Positions 26,030-37,269 of a stretch of 64,000 bases of DNA are shown here, piece by piece. Positions within the stretch are counted from its first letter, which is position 1. The number at the start of each line of letters is the position of its first letter. The position numbers and the translations under genes are program-made. Source of the stretch: Diphasiastrum complanatum (Eukaryota > Streptophyta > Lycopodiopsida > Lycopodiales > Lycopodiaceae); NCBI GenBank assembly GCA_029204225.1, contig CM055109.1, forward strand, positions 3,748,733-3,812,732, written 5' to 3'. The notes beneath the pieces are model-generated. The model searched no databases. It saw only the letters and a program-made list of their open reading frames with translations, and was not told where the DNA came from.

Positions 26030-26655
26030 TAATGAGCTATTACTCACCAATTTGAATTTCCCGCCCATTTTTTATTTTCTCGTCTTTTTCTATTACTCGC
26101 CAACTGAGATTTCTCGTATTTTTTTCAGTATCATTACTCGTCGTCCGTACAATGCATAGTACAGTACTTGATTTACTATCTGGCAGACCGACGAGTAAAA
26201 ATCCGATTTTTTGTCCTTATTGGACGAATTTTTTTACTCATCAAATCTTAACTCGATGGATTTTTTTAACTAGCCGTTTTTTACTCGCACAAAACAAAAA
26301 ACTAATTTAACTCGTCATTTTTTACTCGACGAATTTTTTTAACTCGTCGTTTTTTTTACTAATGCAACAGAAAAAATGAACTTGTCGGATTTTTTAATTC
26401 GCACAAAAAAAAAGTTTAACTCGTCATTTCTAACTCGCTGGATTTTTTTAATCGTCGTTTTCTTTTAACTAGCGCAAAAAAAAAATTAACTCGCCAAATT
26501 TTTTATTCACTCGTCGTATATTTTTTAACTCACGCAAAAAAAGAAAAATTTAACTCCTCATTTTTTAACTTGCCGGATTTTTTTAACTTGCCAGATTTTG
26601 TAACTCACCGAATTTTTTTAACTCGTCGAATTTAAAAAAAAATAAGTTTACAAAA
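26030..26655. repeat. Cryptically simple leader: ACTCGTCG / poly(A/T) repeats
   Basis: Repeated short units of ACTCGTCG, ACTCGCAC and ACTCGCCG separated by T-runs and A-runs of 5-10 bp, recurring at roughly 50-60 bp. No ORF. It lies in the H2 leader between PBS and gag. Confidence 0.75.
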
Positions 26656-26662
26656 AAAAAGA

Positions 26663-27252
26663 GTGAGACAACACACGTGTGGAAACACACTTGTGGAACC
26701 CTCGAAGCCCTCTCTTACATCAAGACTACACTACATTCTAGCCATGGCTACTGAGTTTATCCGATTAGCTTCATTTCAGATGTTTCTTAATGAGACAATT
26801 CAAAAATACACCAGACGATTGTGTCATATGGTGAAAGACAATGATCTATTGAGCCCAAAGACCATAATGAAGAAGTATTTTATCGGACTAGTAGACAAGA
26901 TCAAGTTTGGTATGAATAAGTTCGCATCCTATACTTTATTGTCACAAATTTATCAAGATACGGTCATTATGGAGAATCTTATCTTAAATAAGAGAGTAGA
27001 TCACTCCTCTCCAAATGTTGAAATATAGGATGAGAAATCAAAAAAATCTAAAGGTTCGACGAACAGACAAGGGATGAAGGCTATGAATCATCTGAGAGTG
27101 CAACAGAGTCTAGCATATCAAACACAATAAGTGACGACAAACCTAGTACTTCAAGTTTCGACTGTCATCAAACTCAAGTTCGCAAGACAAAGTTTCTTGA
27201 GAAGGACGAATGTACATACTGCTTTGAGGATCATCCAAGTACAAGATGTCCA
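26663..27252 (+). pseudogene. gag: Gag C-terminal fragment and zinc knuckle of H2
   Basis: FLNETIQKYTRRLCHMVKDN and MKKYFIGLVDKIKFGM match the C-terminal half of gypsy gag. Beyond the stop at 27028 another frame carries CTYCFEDHPSTRC at about 27211-27249, a CX2CX3HX4C knuckle-like motif. The gag part kept here is complementary to the N-terminal part kept in H1. Degenerate beyond 27.3 kb. Confidence 0.6.
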
Positions 27253-27765
27253 ATCAAGAATCTGTGCTTCTTACAAAGACAAAATGTAGAGCAACAAGTT
27301 CAATAGCAAGATGTGACGGTTCAAAGGTCACAAATAAAATCAAGCCGACAAGGAGTTCACCAAGCGGATGGATGTCAAAGTGATTCATCTAAATCATGAG
27401 TTTCTCCAATGAAAAGTGTCCAAGTGGAAATCCTGGTCATATCATCTTGCATGTCATCGAACTCACAAGAAGACCTACTGGTTTATTTTGTGGAAGATTC
27501 TAATGGACGTCCATTACCTGTGTATGCTTATCAACTCTGAGGAGATGGTATATTGCACACGGTACGATGCTTTGGATGAGAAGGAAGACATCGTCGAGTC
27601 GAATGTCCACATTGAGGTGATCCATCAACATTCGAACCTATGTCTGGACAATGCGGAGTTAACCATCCATGCTTGGATTATCCAGTGCGGAACTCACAAA
27701 TAGATAGAAGGAAGTAACAAAGATCAGTTAGAAGCAGAGTGCCATGGGACTTGGCAGCATGAGCA

Positions 27766-28669
<904 letters not shown>

Positions 28670-29290
28670 TTGTTGATGTCTCCAACGATTGAACACTTTC
28701 CATTTTTGTGGCACTTTTTGGAATGGATTATTCCGCTGTCCAGCGATGGAATAGGCTCAAGTAAATGGTTCATATTTGATGTATTTTGATCCGCTGTCCA
28801 CAACAATGGATCTATCATGGCTTCTGCTTGATAAAATTGATAAAAGTAGTCTATTGTCCAGCGATGGATTAGTGCTTCTCTCCACACACTTAAATTGATA
28901 ATGATCACCGCATGCCAACGATGGCCATGTGTCCCATGCGTCACACCGTTTGTGTAGTGACAGAAGCATGTCCTAAATACCAACGATGAAGCACTCTTAT
29001 GTTCTACAATCATTGCATGTATTTATGAAGGATGATCTTGTGATAACCATAACACACAATAAGCACTACTATCCGACAAGAGATTTAATGTCTTTTTGAC
29101 CGTATTATGGTTTTGAAAGGTTACTCACAAGAACCAACTATGCTTGCATTCTAGCATACAAGAATTACAACTCAAAAGCTTACATGTGTTGGTGTTATTC
29201 GTTATCTATCATGCTTTAGTAAGGCTGTTAGCATACTATCTACTGGTTTCTACTTCAAAGAGAACACTAATATTCAATCACTAACGGAGC
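28670..29290 (+). repeat. Repeat copy with ~58-bp spaced motif (copy 2)
   Basis: Cores CCAACGATT, CCAGCGATGGA, CAACAATGGA, CCAGCGATGGA, CCAACGATGGC and CCAACGATGAA begin at about 28682, 28740, 28801, 28859, 28916 and 28981. Homologous to 22300-22860 and, reversed, to 61400-62000. Its right end abuts the truncated copia D. Confidence 0.8.
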
Positions 29291-29299
29291 TAGCAAGGT

Positions 29300-31311
29300 G
29301 TGAATAGATTGATGCTTTACCACTGGACTGAAGGTGTCAGTGTAATCTATTCCATAAGCTTGCTCAAATCCTTTAACCACTTATCAAGCTTTCCATTTTG
29401 ATGTTGATCCATCTGGCTTAAGCTTTAGCTTGAAGATCCACTTAGAGTCAATAGGTTTAATACCTACAAGAGGATTAACAAGACTCCAGGTCTTGTTCTT
29501 CATCAAGGAATGGTACTTTGCATCCATGTCAGCTTTCCATTCGTCTACATTGGGCATTGACAATGCTTCTGCAATAGTGGCAAGGTCATCATGACTGATA
29601 AACGTCTGAGAGACAAAATGATCAGGTTGCTATCGTTGTCTTGCAGAATTTCGAACTACAGGTGCTTGAGTGGATGTTTCTTCTGGGTAGATGACAGGGA
29701 CAACTTCAGCTTGTGGTTGAACAGTCGTGGTTCTGGGCCCATCGATTGTGAGTGGAGATGTTGGGACAAATCCCCGTATTTGAACATTCGTAGGTCGATG
29801 CCTGTCGATGGAGAATGGAACTGTTGTGATCGACTCTTGCATTGGTTGCTTCTGCTTAAAATCATGGAATTTGTCTTCAAGGAAGACAATGTCATGACTG
29901 ACTGAAATCTGACTTGTCTCAATATCATAAATGTGATAAGCCTTGGGTGACATTGAATAACCGATAAAAATATATTTACAGCTTACTGGATCTAGTTTCT
30001 TCCTCAGATCAGATGATATTTGAGCATAATAGAGACATCCGAACACTCGTAGATGTTTCAAACTTGGTTTGTAGCCGTAGTAGGCTTCAAATGGTGTTTT
30101 GGAGTCAACTGCCTTTGTCCTGGAATGATTTTGCAGATAGCAAGCTGTAGAAATTGCTTCAGCCCAAAAATTCTTAAGTAGTTGAGTGTTGATAGTCATG
30201 GATCATGTAGCTTCTACTAGTGTTCGGTTCTTTCGCTCAACTGCTGTGGAGTGTAGCTGGTTGTGAATTGATGGTGCACGCCACATGATGATAAGTAGTC
30301 CGCCATTTCATTTGATAGGTACTCTCCCCTTGAATCAAACCGCAGGGTCTTGATTCTCTGACCAGTCAGTTTGATTCTCAGCATATTGCTTGAATTCTTT
30401 GAAGCAATTGAATGCTTCTGACTTGTTCTTTCTGAACATGATTATGGTGAATCGAAAGAAGCCATCAATAAATGTGATGTAATATAGAGCTTGACCCAAA
30501 GAGGGTACACCCATGGGACCACATAAGTCACTGTGAATCAGTGACAAAATTGACTTCGCTCTCTAGGCTTGTCCTCTTGGAAATTTTGTTCTAGGTTGTA
30601 TCCCTAGTAAACAGTTTTCATAGATAGTCTGATTAGCTGTAGTAACAACATTGATATTCATATCCTGACCAATTTGTTATAATGCATGTACAAGATTGAA
30701 CGCATGTTTAAATAACTTAGTCTTTGATGCCAAACATGAGCATCAGAGTTACTCACAAAAAGTGCATGATCATGGCTTAGGATGTATAAATTTCCTTCTT
30801 TGTGTGCAGAGAGGATTTCATTGGAATTCCCATCAAAAATAGTACATTGACTAGCAGTAAAAAAAGCTCTATAGCCTTGATCAGTGATCTTGCTAATAGA
30901 CAATAAGTTCTTTGTTAAATTGGGTATGTAAAGTACACCATCTAATTGTCTAGTGATGCCGTCAGAGAACTGCAGTCGAATGGAGCCTTGGCCTTCAACC
31001 TTGTGTGAACTTGAGTCGCTGAAGAAAATGTACTTTGAATCTATTACTGTGAGAGTAGAAAATAGGTTCTTACATGGTGTCATGTGTTGTGAAGCACCTG
31101 AATCAAGATACCATTGACATGCATCTCTACTTGATTGGTCTTGTACCATCATTACCTTGTCATCCTCTTGGAATTTTTTGATAGAGTCAGAACCTCCATA
31201 TTGGTGTAGCTGCATCTTCTTCCTCGTTTCATTGTGCTTGAGGATGTGACAATCCTTAATGTCGTGATTTGATCTTTTGCAATATCTACAAAATAGTTTG
31301 GTCTTGGATGG
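29300..31311 (-). pseudogene. pol: copia D knuckle-protease-integrase-partial RT
   Basis: Zinc knuckle CRYCKRSNHDIKDC near 31247-31288. Protease WYLDSGASQHMT near 31110. GAG-pre-integrase HVWHQRLSYLNM near 30710. Integrase HSDLCGPMG near 30530 and VERKNRTLVEAT near 30215; the middle Asp region is scrambled by a frameshift near 30340. Integrase C-terminal RVFGCLYYAQISSDL near 30035. RT starts as MPNVDEWKADMD / KWIFKLKLKPDG near 29400-29560 and then ends abruptly. Confidence 0.88.
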
Positions 31312-31326
31312 TTGTTATTGTCTGTG

Positions 31327-32025
31327 TTATTGTTGTTGTTGTTGTTTCGTTGAATTTGACTGCTCTGCCTTTGTCTTTTTGTCCTTGAAATTATTCTTCT
31401 TGGACTGATGCCTATTAGAGTTCAATGCCATTGACTTGGTACTCATTGTAGATAAGCTTTTTCTCCTGACTTCTTCCTGTAATAGACTTGTTGTCAGTTT
31501 CTGAAGAGACAGCACAGAAGTATTGCTCAAAAGAAATACTCAATTATCATAGGAGGATGGAAGACTGGCAAGAATTGACATCGCTGAGTCTTCTTCTAAT
31601 ATAAAGGAACCTATTACAGCAAGTTGATTCAGTAATTGTTTGAATTTGTTCAGGTGATCGCTGATTGAGGTCCCTTCACTCATCTTGAGTGTAAGTACCT
31701 TCTTCCTCAAAAAGAGGTGAGTTGATACATCTGACGTCTTGTAGATACTTGTTAGGATATCCCATGCTTCTTTGGAGGTGGTTCTGTTTGATACATGAGC
31801 AATCTGAGTGTCTTTCAGATTCAAGGATACAATGACAAGTACTTTGCCATCCTTTGCTTCTCATGCTAGGAGCAATTCAAGTTCTGCCGGTCTGGCGATT
31901 GAACCGTTTATGTATTCCCATAGCTCCTTCTCAATTAAGATCATCCTCATCTTGAATTTTCACATGTGGAAATCATCTCCGTTGAACTTGTTGATCAGAC
32001 GGATCTTTGAGGTTGAACCTTCCAT
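31327..32025 (-). pseudogene. gag: copia D gag
   Basis: An ATG at 32025 opens MEGSTSKIRLINKFNG, the usual copia gag start. TGA stops at about 31960-31962 and 31861-31863 replace tryptophans expected in the family (HM-W-KFKM and A-W-EAKDGK). The rest (SKEAWDILTSIY, LTLKMSEGTSISDH, LASLPSSYDN) is well kept, ending in a Gln-rich tail. Dead by point mutations. Confidence 0.88.
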
Positions 32026-32129
32026 TAAAATCGAGGAACAGATATTACACAGACAAAATATGAACTAGCTTTGGAAAAACAAGAACGTATTAGGTTCCTA
32101 TATATCCTGGACTCTAGTAATCCAAAAAC

Positions 32130-32139
32130 TCTGATACCA
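32130..32139 (-). other. Primer-binding site of copia D
   Basis: TCTGATACCA here is the reverse of TGGTATCAGA, the initiator-tRNA-Met type PBS, directly next to the LTR. Confidence 0.85.
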
Positions 32140-32144
32140 CTGTG

Positions 32145-33141
32145 TGTTGGCTTGGATCTTGGATTACTTGGAGAACAGATATTAAAGAGCTGCTTCTGAT
32201 GAGAGTATCAGTGTAGGTGTCTTAGACAACCGTTCAGATAAACTGCAGAAACTATTAGGCATCTAACACAGCCATGCAATTCACTGATCCTGATATTCTG
32301 ATATAAAGGAATGCAATTACAATTAGGCCTGAAAGACAACCATACATTTCCTTGTCTGTGACATTGTGGAAGAAGAGTGAGAGTTACTTAACATTCAATA
32401 AGAATGTAAGGAAATGGAACAATAGCGAATCTGTATATTAGTGTTGTAAAAATAACGATCAGACCACAAAACAATAGCGTTGATAAGTGCATGATCCTAC
32501 TAACAGAAACAAGACAATAGCTATTGCTCTGAATATTTATTCTCTCTCTATAATCACTAACTCTGAGGAGTCAGATAATGAAAGACCAATTTTGGTCATA
32601 GATCTCTGTATATCTCATGTATCATCTGACAAATCAACTTTGTGAATCTCTATCTCACTTCAATCGCTCATTTACTTATATAGCAACTAGAAGATCTTGC
32701 ATCATTCGATCTTGGCATTTACAAGATCGCTTAATAGCTGATTAACTGAATAATTAGAATAGTTATTATTGGAGCATGAAGACGTAGACAGTCTGTACTT
32801 GGAGTTCTGTGTATTTCTACAGAGTGTCATCTTTTTCGCATTTTATGCGAAGCAGTGTTGCATTTCTAGAAGTGTTTGAAATGGCCTAAAAGCGTTAACA
32901 CAAGTGTCGCAAAACACTTAGTTGCTCAGGATGGCCCGAAGGTTACAAGGGCGACAGTGTTGGGTTTTTTGCATGTGAAAATTCCTGAGTAAAAAATGCA
33001 GACTGTAGCGACAATCAATGCAAGACTGCAGACAGTTGAAAAATAGTTCATTTTCTGCAGACTACTTGAGAGAGTGATTTACATGAAAAAAAAAGGAAGG
33101 AGGGCAGTTAGGATGAGTAGGAGTAAGATTAAACTCCAACA
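32145..33141 (-). repeat. copia D 5' LTR
   Basis: About 1 kb. In element orientation it starts TGTTGGAGTTTAATC and ends CCAACA(CACA) beside the PBS. A TATATAA box is at about 32676-32682 on the minus strand. No second LTR is available to confirm the ends. Confidence 0.75.
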
Positions 33142-33330
33142 GATTCATGCCATGCAGATAAATTATTCGTAGATTAGATATTCATATGACTGATAATTTT
33201 GTGTTGATAATAAGCTCTAGCTCTTGATCTGATAATGCTTCCGCAAAGCGCATTATTTTTGTGTTCGCCTACGGAACTTTACTGATAGACGTTGTGCACC
33301 AGCAGACTATCGAAGTCGATGACGAGCCAT

Positions 33331-33805
33331 GGTGAACCATCACCATGTTGATCGATCCGAAGAATTATTCCTCGATTCTGGAGCGACATAACATATGACG
33401 AGTCATCAAAAATGGTTTTCAGATTATTCGGCCTACAACACTAAGAGATATGTTCACCTTGGAGACAATAGCTCACATATAATTGAAGGTGAAGGCACTG
33501 TTAGACTGAATTTTCCGCATGGGGTATCCAAGCTGATACCAAATATTTTGTATGTCCCGAATCTGACGACAAATTTATTATCGATCAGTAGAATTACTGA
33601 TTTAGGACATAAGGTGGAGTTTGAGATAGACTCATGTAAAATTCTTGATAAAAGTAAAAGGGTCCTTGCACTTGGAAAGAGGCAAGGTTATCTCTATAGA
33701 CTTTCTCATTGCGATTCTATGACTGTACGTAATCCAAATTCAGTTAATTTGAGACTATTCATGTTCTCAATTAAGAAATCTCAAGTTATATATTCCACTT
33801 TTTGA
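33331..33805 (+). pseudogene. Isolated copia protease / GAG-pre-integrase fragment
   Basis: FLDSGAT-stop-HMTSHQKWF near 33365-33410 is a copia protease with one TAA stop between T and HMT. NILYVPNLTTNLLSISRITD follows. Homology ends near 33760. It is on the opposite strand to copia D and from a different copia lineage. No LTR or other domain is attached. Confidence 0.85.
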
Positions 33806-34028
33806 AAAAAAAAAAACTATATTATAGATAACGAAACTTCTATTTAGAATTGGCATTGAAACGTGTCTCAATTAACATGTGAATATATAAATGATAGCAC
33901 TTACTTATTTATATGCATATTTGGATTTAATTGTCTTGGGAGCCTTGTATGATTGAATTTGTATTGAAACCAAAAATTCAATTGAAACTAAATCTCAATG
34001 ACATTAAATTTAATCATACATAAACATT

Positions 34029-34430
34029 TCACTTAATATGATTGGCAATTGGCCATTTTGTATGCTTAGTCAATAGTTGCAAACAAAGTATTTAGATTTG
34101 TATTTTACAAAAGATGAACATCAAATTACATGTTCATTTATATTCACATTCAAAGTGTAGTAAGGTGACTTAATATAATTGGCAACCGATCAATTTGTGT
34201 GCTTAGCATTGCTTAGTCAATATCTGCAAATAAAGTATTTGGATTTGTATTTTGCAAAATATACTCAAACATGACTATCAAGTTATTTGTTTAGTAATAT
34301 TTGCATTCAAAATGTACTAAGTTCTACTTAATATGATTGGCAACCGATCATTTTTGTATGCTTATTGGTATTTTGTAAAATATATTCAAACATGAATATC
34401 AAATTATTTATATTATTTAAGTGACTACTT
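34029..34430. repeat. Three-unit tandem repeat, about 130-160 bp per unit
   Basis: ACTTAATATGATTGGCAA begins units at about 34031, 34168 and 34327. Each continues through CATTTTGTATGCTTA and CAAA(C/T)AAAGTATTT with indels; the third unit is shortened. Non-coding and AT-rich. Confidence 0.75.
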
Positions 34431-34455
34431 GATTTCCAAACATAGCCTCCAATGC

Positions 34456-34535
34456 AATGATCATGCAAAGTGTATTCCATTTGGCAACAGGAGTAAATGA
34501 TCATGCAAAGTGTATTCCATTTGGCAACATGAGTA
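34456..34535. repeat. 40-bp tandem duplication
   Basis: ATGATCATGCAAAGTGTATT followed by CCATTTGGCAACA occurs twice, 40 bp apart, nearly identical. Confidence 0.9.
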
Positions 34536-34844
34536 TCAAATTTTTATAGCTGTGATGGTCTTTCAATGGTTCTTGTCCGAATCAATTTCTTTCGACGTAA
34601 TACGGTATATTTGAAACATCCTTGACATGAAGCAAATATGGCCAAAGAACCGTATTCAAAAAGTCATCTTCAGGAGAGTCATGAACAGGGTCGAGAAATA
34701 TTCCGTTGCCAGGTGGAGCTTTGTAAGGAGCATCATCAATTTATAGAGTATTACTTGGTAGCATTTCACATGTGTTCCAAAGATAGCTTAATGGCTTGAA
34801 TAAAGCTCAATTTGTCGTTTGCCTCTGGCATTCTATATTGTGTC

Positions 34845-37037
34845 TCACTTAGTGTACATTGGCATTGCACTCCAAATTCCAATACTTGGATGATCAAGTA
34901 AAATTTCTCCTCTCTGAAATTCCAAAGCAGTAGAAAAACCAACAACCGAACAATCCACTGAAAGTGTTTGTTGGACATCATTGTCAATGGGATTCACATT
35001 TGAATCTCCACGTTGCCCTCGTATGCTTGTTCCTTGGCTTATATTCACATCTCTCTCTAGTGTCATAATGTTACAAGCACTTAATTGATTTGTTTGATCA
35101 TTGTTTTCCATGTTTGATTCAACATTCTCCAAGCCCTGATGATTATTAGGAGTATTTTCAACTTCATAACCTATTATACTCCCACATTGAATGTCATCTG
35201 TATTTGAAAATCGAGCTTTTGCTGATGCTGCCAAATAACACAAACACAATTCAAAATTAAACCTATTATTCACTCCTAAATAATGCAAGACTATAAAATC
35301 AAACAATAATTTCAATTGAAACTCGGTGTGTATTATATTCCCAACAAAAAACTCTACTTTGATCTTTTACAATATGAAAACCATCTGTTTATTTTCAATA
35401 TAAAAACTCAAATAAGAGACATATCAATAAAGATTTGACTTAAAAAAAATAATGAAAATGCATGTTTCTCAAAACCAACACAAAATCAATCTTTTTTAAA
35501 GAGACCTAAAATACATTTTGAATGAGAAAACATTGAAGATTGAATCCAACACAACACTACATTTATTAGCATACTTTTGAAATTTTGCAGCATCATTGAG
35601 ACATAAACCTAAGTGATTTATTCAAATTACACAAGAACACTACAAACATTATTATCATACAAAAAAACATACAACATACCTTCCATTCTTCAGGAGCCTG
35701 GCCACCTTTCTCGCGTCTTTTAGGACGCGACCCAATGTCTCCCATTGCATCCTAGCTTGATACAACAACTCCATATAGGAGCTTTTCGAATGGTATTTTT
35801 CAGACACTTCATTCAAAGCTCTAGATATGGCTACACAATCAATAGCCGAAATTGAATGACTTAGAATACGAGATTTTCCCATCTCATAATATTTTCTCAA
35901 TTTATCAACATTTTCAATTTTGGCTTTGTTATTGCGCAATATTCCCAGAACTTTCTTCACAGCTTCAGTTGTATGTTGCCCGTCGACAATATAAAATTGT
36001 ACACCGACTTTATGCACATCCAAAACTTTTACCCCCAACAATTCAACCGATCCATCTTCATTCTTTCGAAATGGGATCAAATTAGCAGGAGTAGAAACTA
36101 TTCTAGGCGACGTAAGAAATGAGTGCACTAATTTCTCACAATAAGTAGCATTAAATAGTTGGCAGTTATACTGAGGTGGAGGCAGCACGCACTTTCCAAC
36201 AGCTATGTTTGGTGTCATTTTGATACCCAATGGATAACAATTTTCATACTTCTACAACTTGGCAACAGAATCTTGTAAAAATCACTTGTATTGAGCTCTG
36301 AAGTTGCTAAAGTTTTTGGAGCTGTAGCATCAATCACATTATGTATCACCTCTTCTTTAGATATGCCCTTTTTCTTCTTTTTTGGAGGTGTACTACTACC
36401 ATATTCTACAATATCTTGACACTCAAAACCCACGACCTTTTTTTCAACATTTGTAGCGAGCTTTTTGTTTTCCAAAAAACTTGAGTTTAACAAATTTTGT
36501 AGTTGATTTTTCCTTTGCCATGGATGGTTCTTTGGCACTGTTCTTGAATTGGTGGATGCTTAAGTCTAGCTTGGAAATAGCATCACGAATGATTTCAAAC
36601 CCATCAAGAATATTGATATGGGAGATTCTCAAAGCATCAAAATCTATTTTCCAACCTAAGGAAACACACGAAGTTGAAGAGTTGTTCTTGCTAGACTCCA
36701 TCAAATGAATATTGTACTGCTCAGATGATGCAAAACATTCCATAAAAACATTGTCAGGCGTCATGAACAATAATTTTATTGTTGCGCTTTCTTTATCATT
36801 TATAACTTCTCTCATATCTAAAATTACTCCAATCTTTTTACTTTTGCCTTTATAACATCACACACCACTAGACAAGATTCATATTTTTTTCTGCCACGTA
36901 ATAAATCCATTTCCATACACCATTCATATCGTAGTGTCATAACATAGCTTTTTTCAACAGCTACATCAGTTGGAATAAAGGAGCTTCGAGGTTCTACAAC
37001 ATTCATGATATCGTCAATGTCATCATAAGGATCAATT
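34845..37037 (-). pseudogene. Decaying multi-exon-like gene with DGQH box (ParB/Srx-like?), unknown family
   Basis: Minus-strand pieces read in order. 37006-36824: FIPTDVAVEKSYVMTLRYEW. 36815-36444: LLFMTPDNVFMECFASSEQ. 36538-36215: a Lys-rich stretch, PPKKKKKGISKEE. 36230-35655: 191 residues with PPPQYNCQLFNATYCEKL and, at residues 80-92, YIVDGQHTTEAVK. 35315-34845: an acidic/Asn-rich tail ending in a stop. The DGQH box resembles the DGQHR motif of ParB/sulfiredoxin-fold proteins. Frame slips occur near 36830, near the T-run at about 36475 and near 36245. A donor-like AAG|GTATGT at 35680 and acceptor-like GGCAG at about 35228 could bound an intron, but that junction does not keep frame. I do not recognise the whole protein. 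Confidence 0.5.
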
Positions 37038-37127
37038 GCTGCACATTCAAAAACATAAACAACTGCACAAACTAATCAAATCACAAGGAACTCACACATG
37101 AGAAGAACAAAAACATTAAAAATTTCT

Positions 37128-37269
37128 CCCCCATTGCCTCTCACACTTAATAAACGTGCAACTAAATCACTCTCGAGTGCTATTTACAATAATAAACCCC
37201 CATTGCCTCTCACACTAAATAAATGTGTGACTAAATCACTCTCAGATGCTATTTACAATAATAAAAGAC
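37128..37269. repeat. 70-bp tandem duplication
   Basis: CCATTGCCTCTCACACT ... CTATTTACAATAATAAA is repeated at 37130 and 37200 with a few substitutions. It lies just upstream of the DGQH-box gene. Confidence 0.9.

Larger units (their letters stand above)
29300..33141 (-). mobile_element. Decayed Ty1/copia retrotransposon D
   Basis: Reading leftward: 5' LTR (about 32145-33141), primer site (32130-32139), gag, knuckle, protease, integrase and the first part of RT. The sequence stops near 29300, where repeat copy 2 begins, so most of RT, RNase H and the 3' LTR are lost. Several stops, including Trp-to-TGA changes, show decay. Confidence 0.92.

Noticed and set aside
28682-29000. CRISPR-like look of regularly spaced motif with differing spacers
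   Set aside because: Plant nuclear repeat; motif only about 12-18 bp and imperfect; the same spacers recur in the other copies, so they are not acquired.
35228-35680. Intron in the DGQH-box gene
   Set aside because: Donor and acceptor look good but the junction does not keep the reading frame, so it is recorded only as a possibility in a decaying gene.
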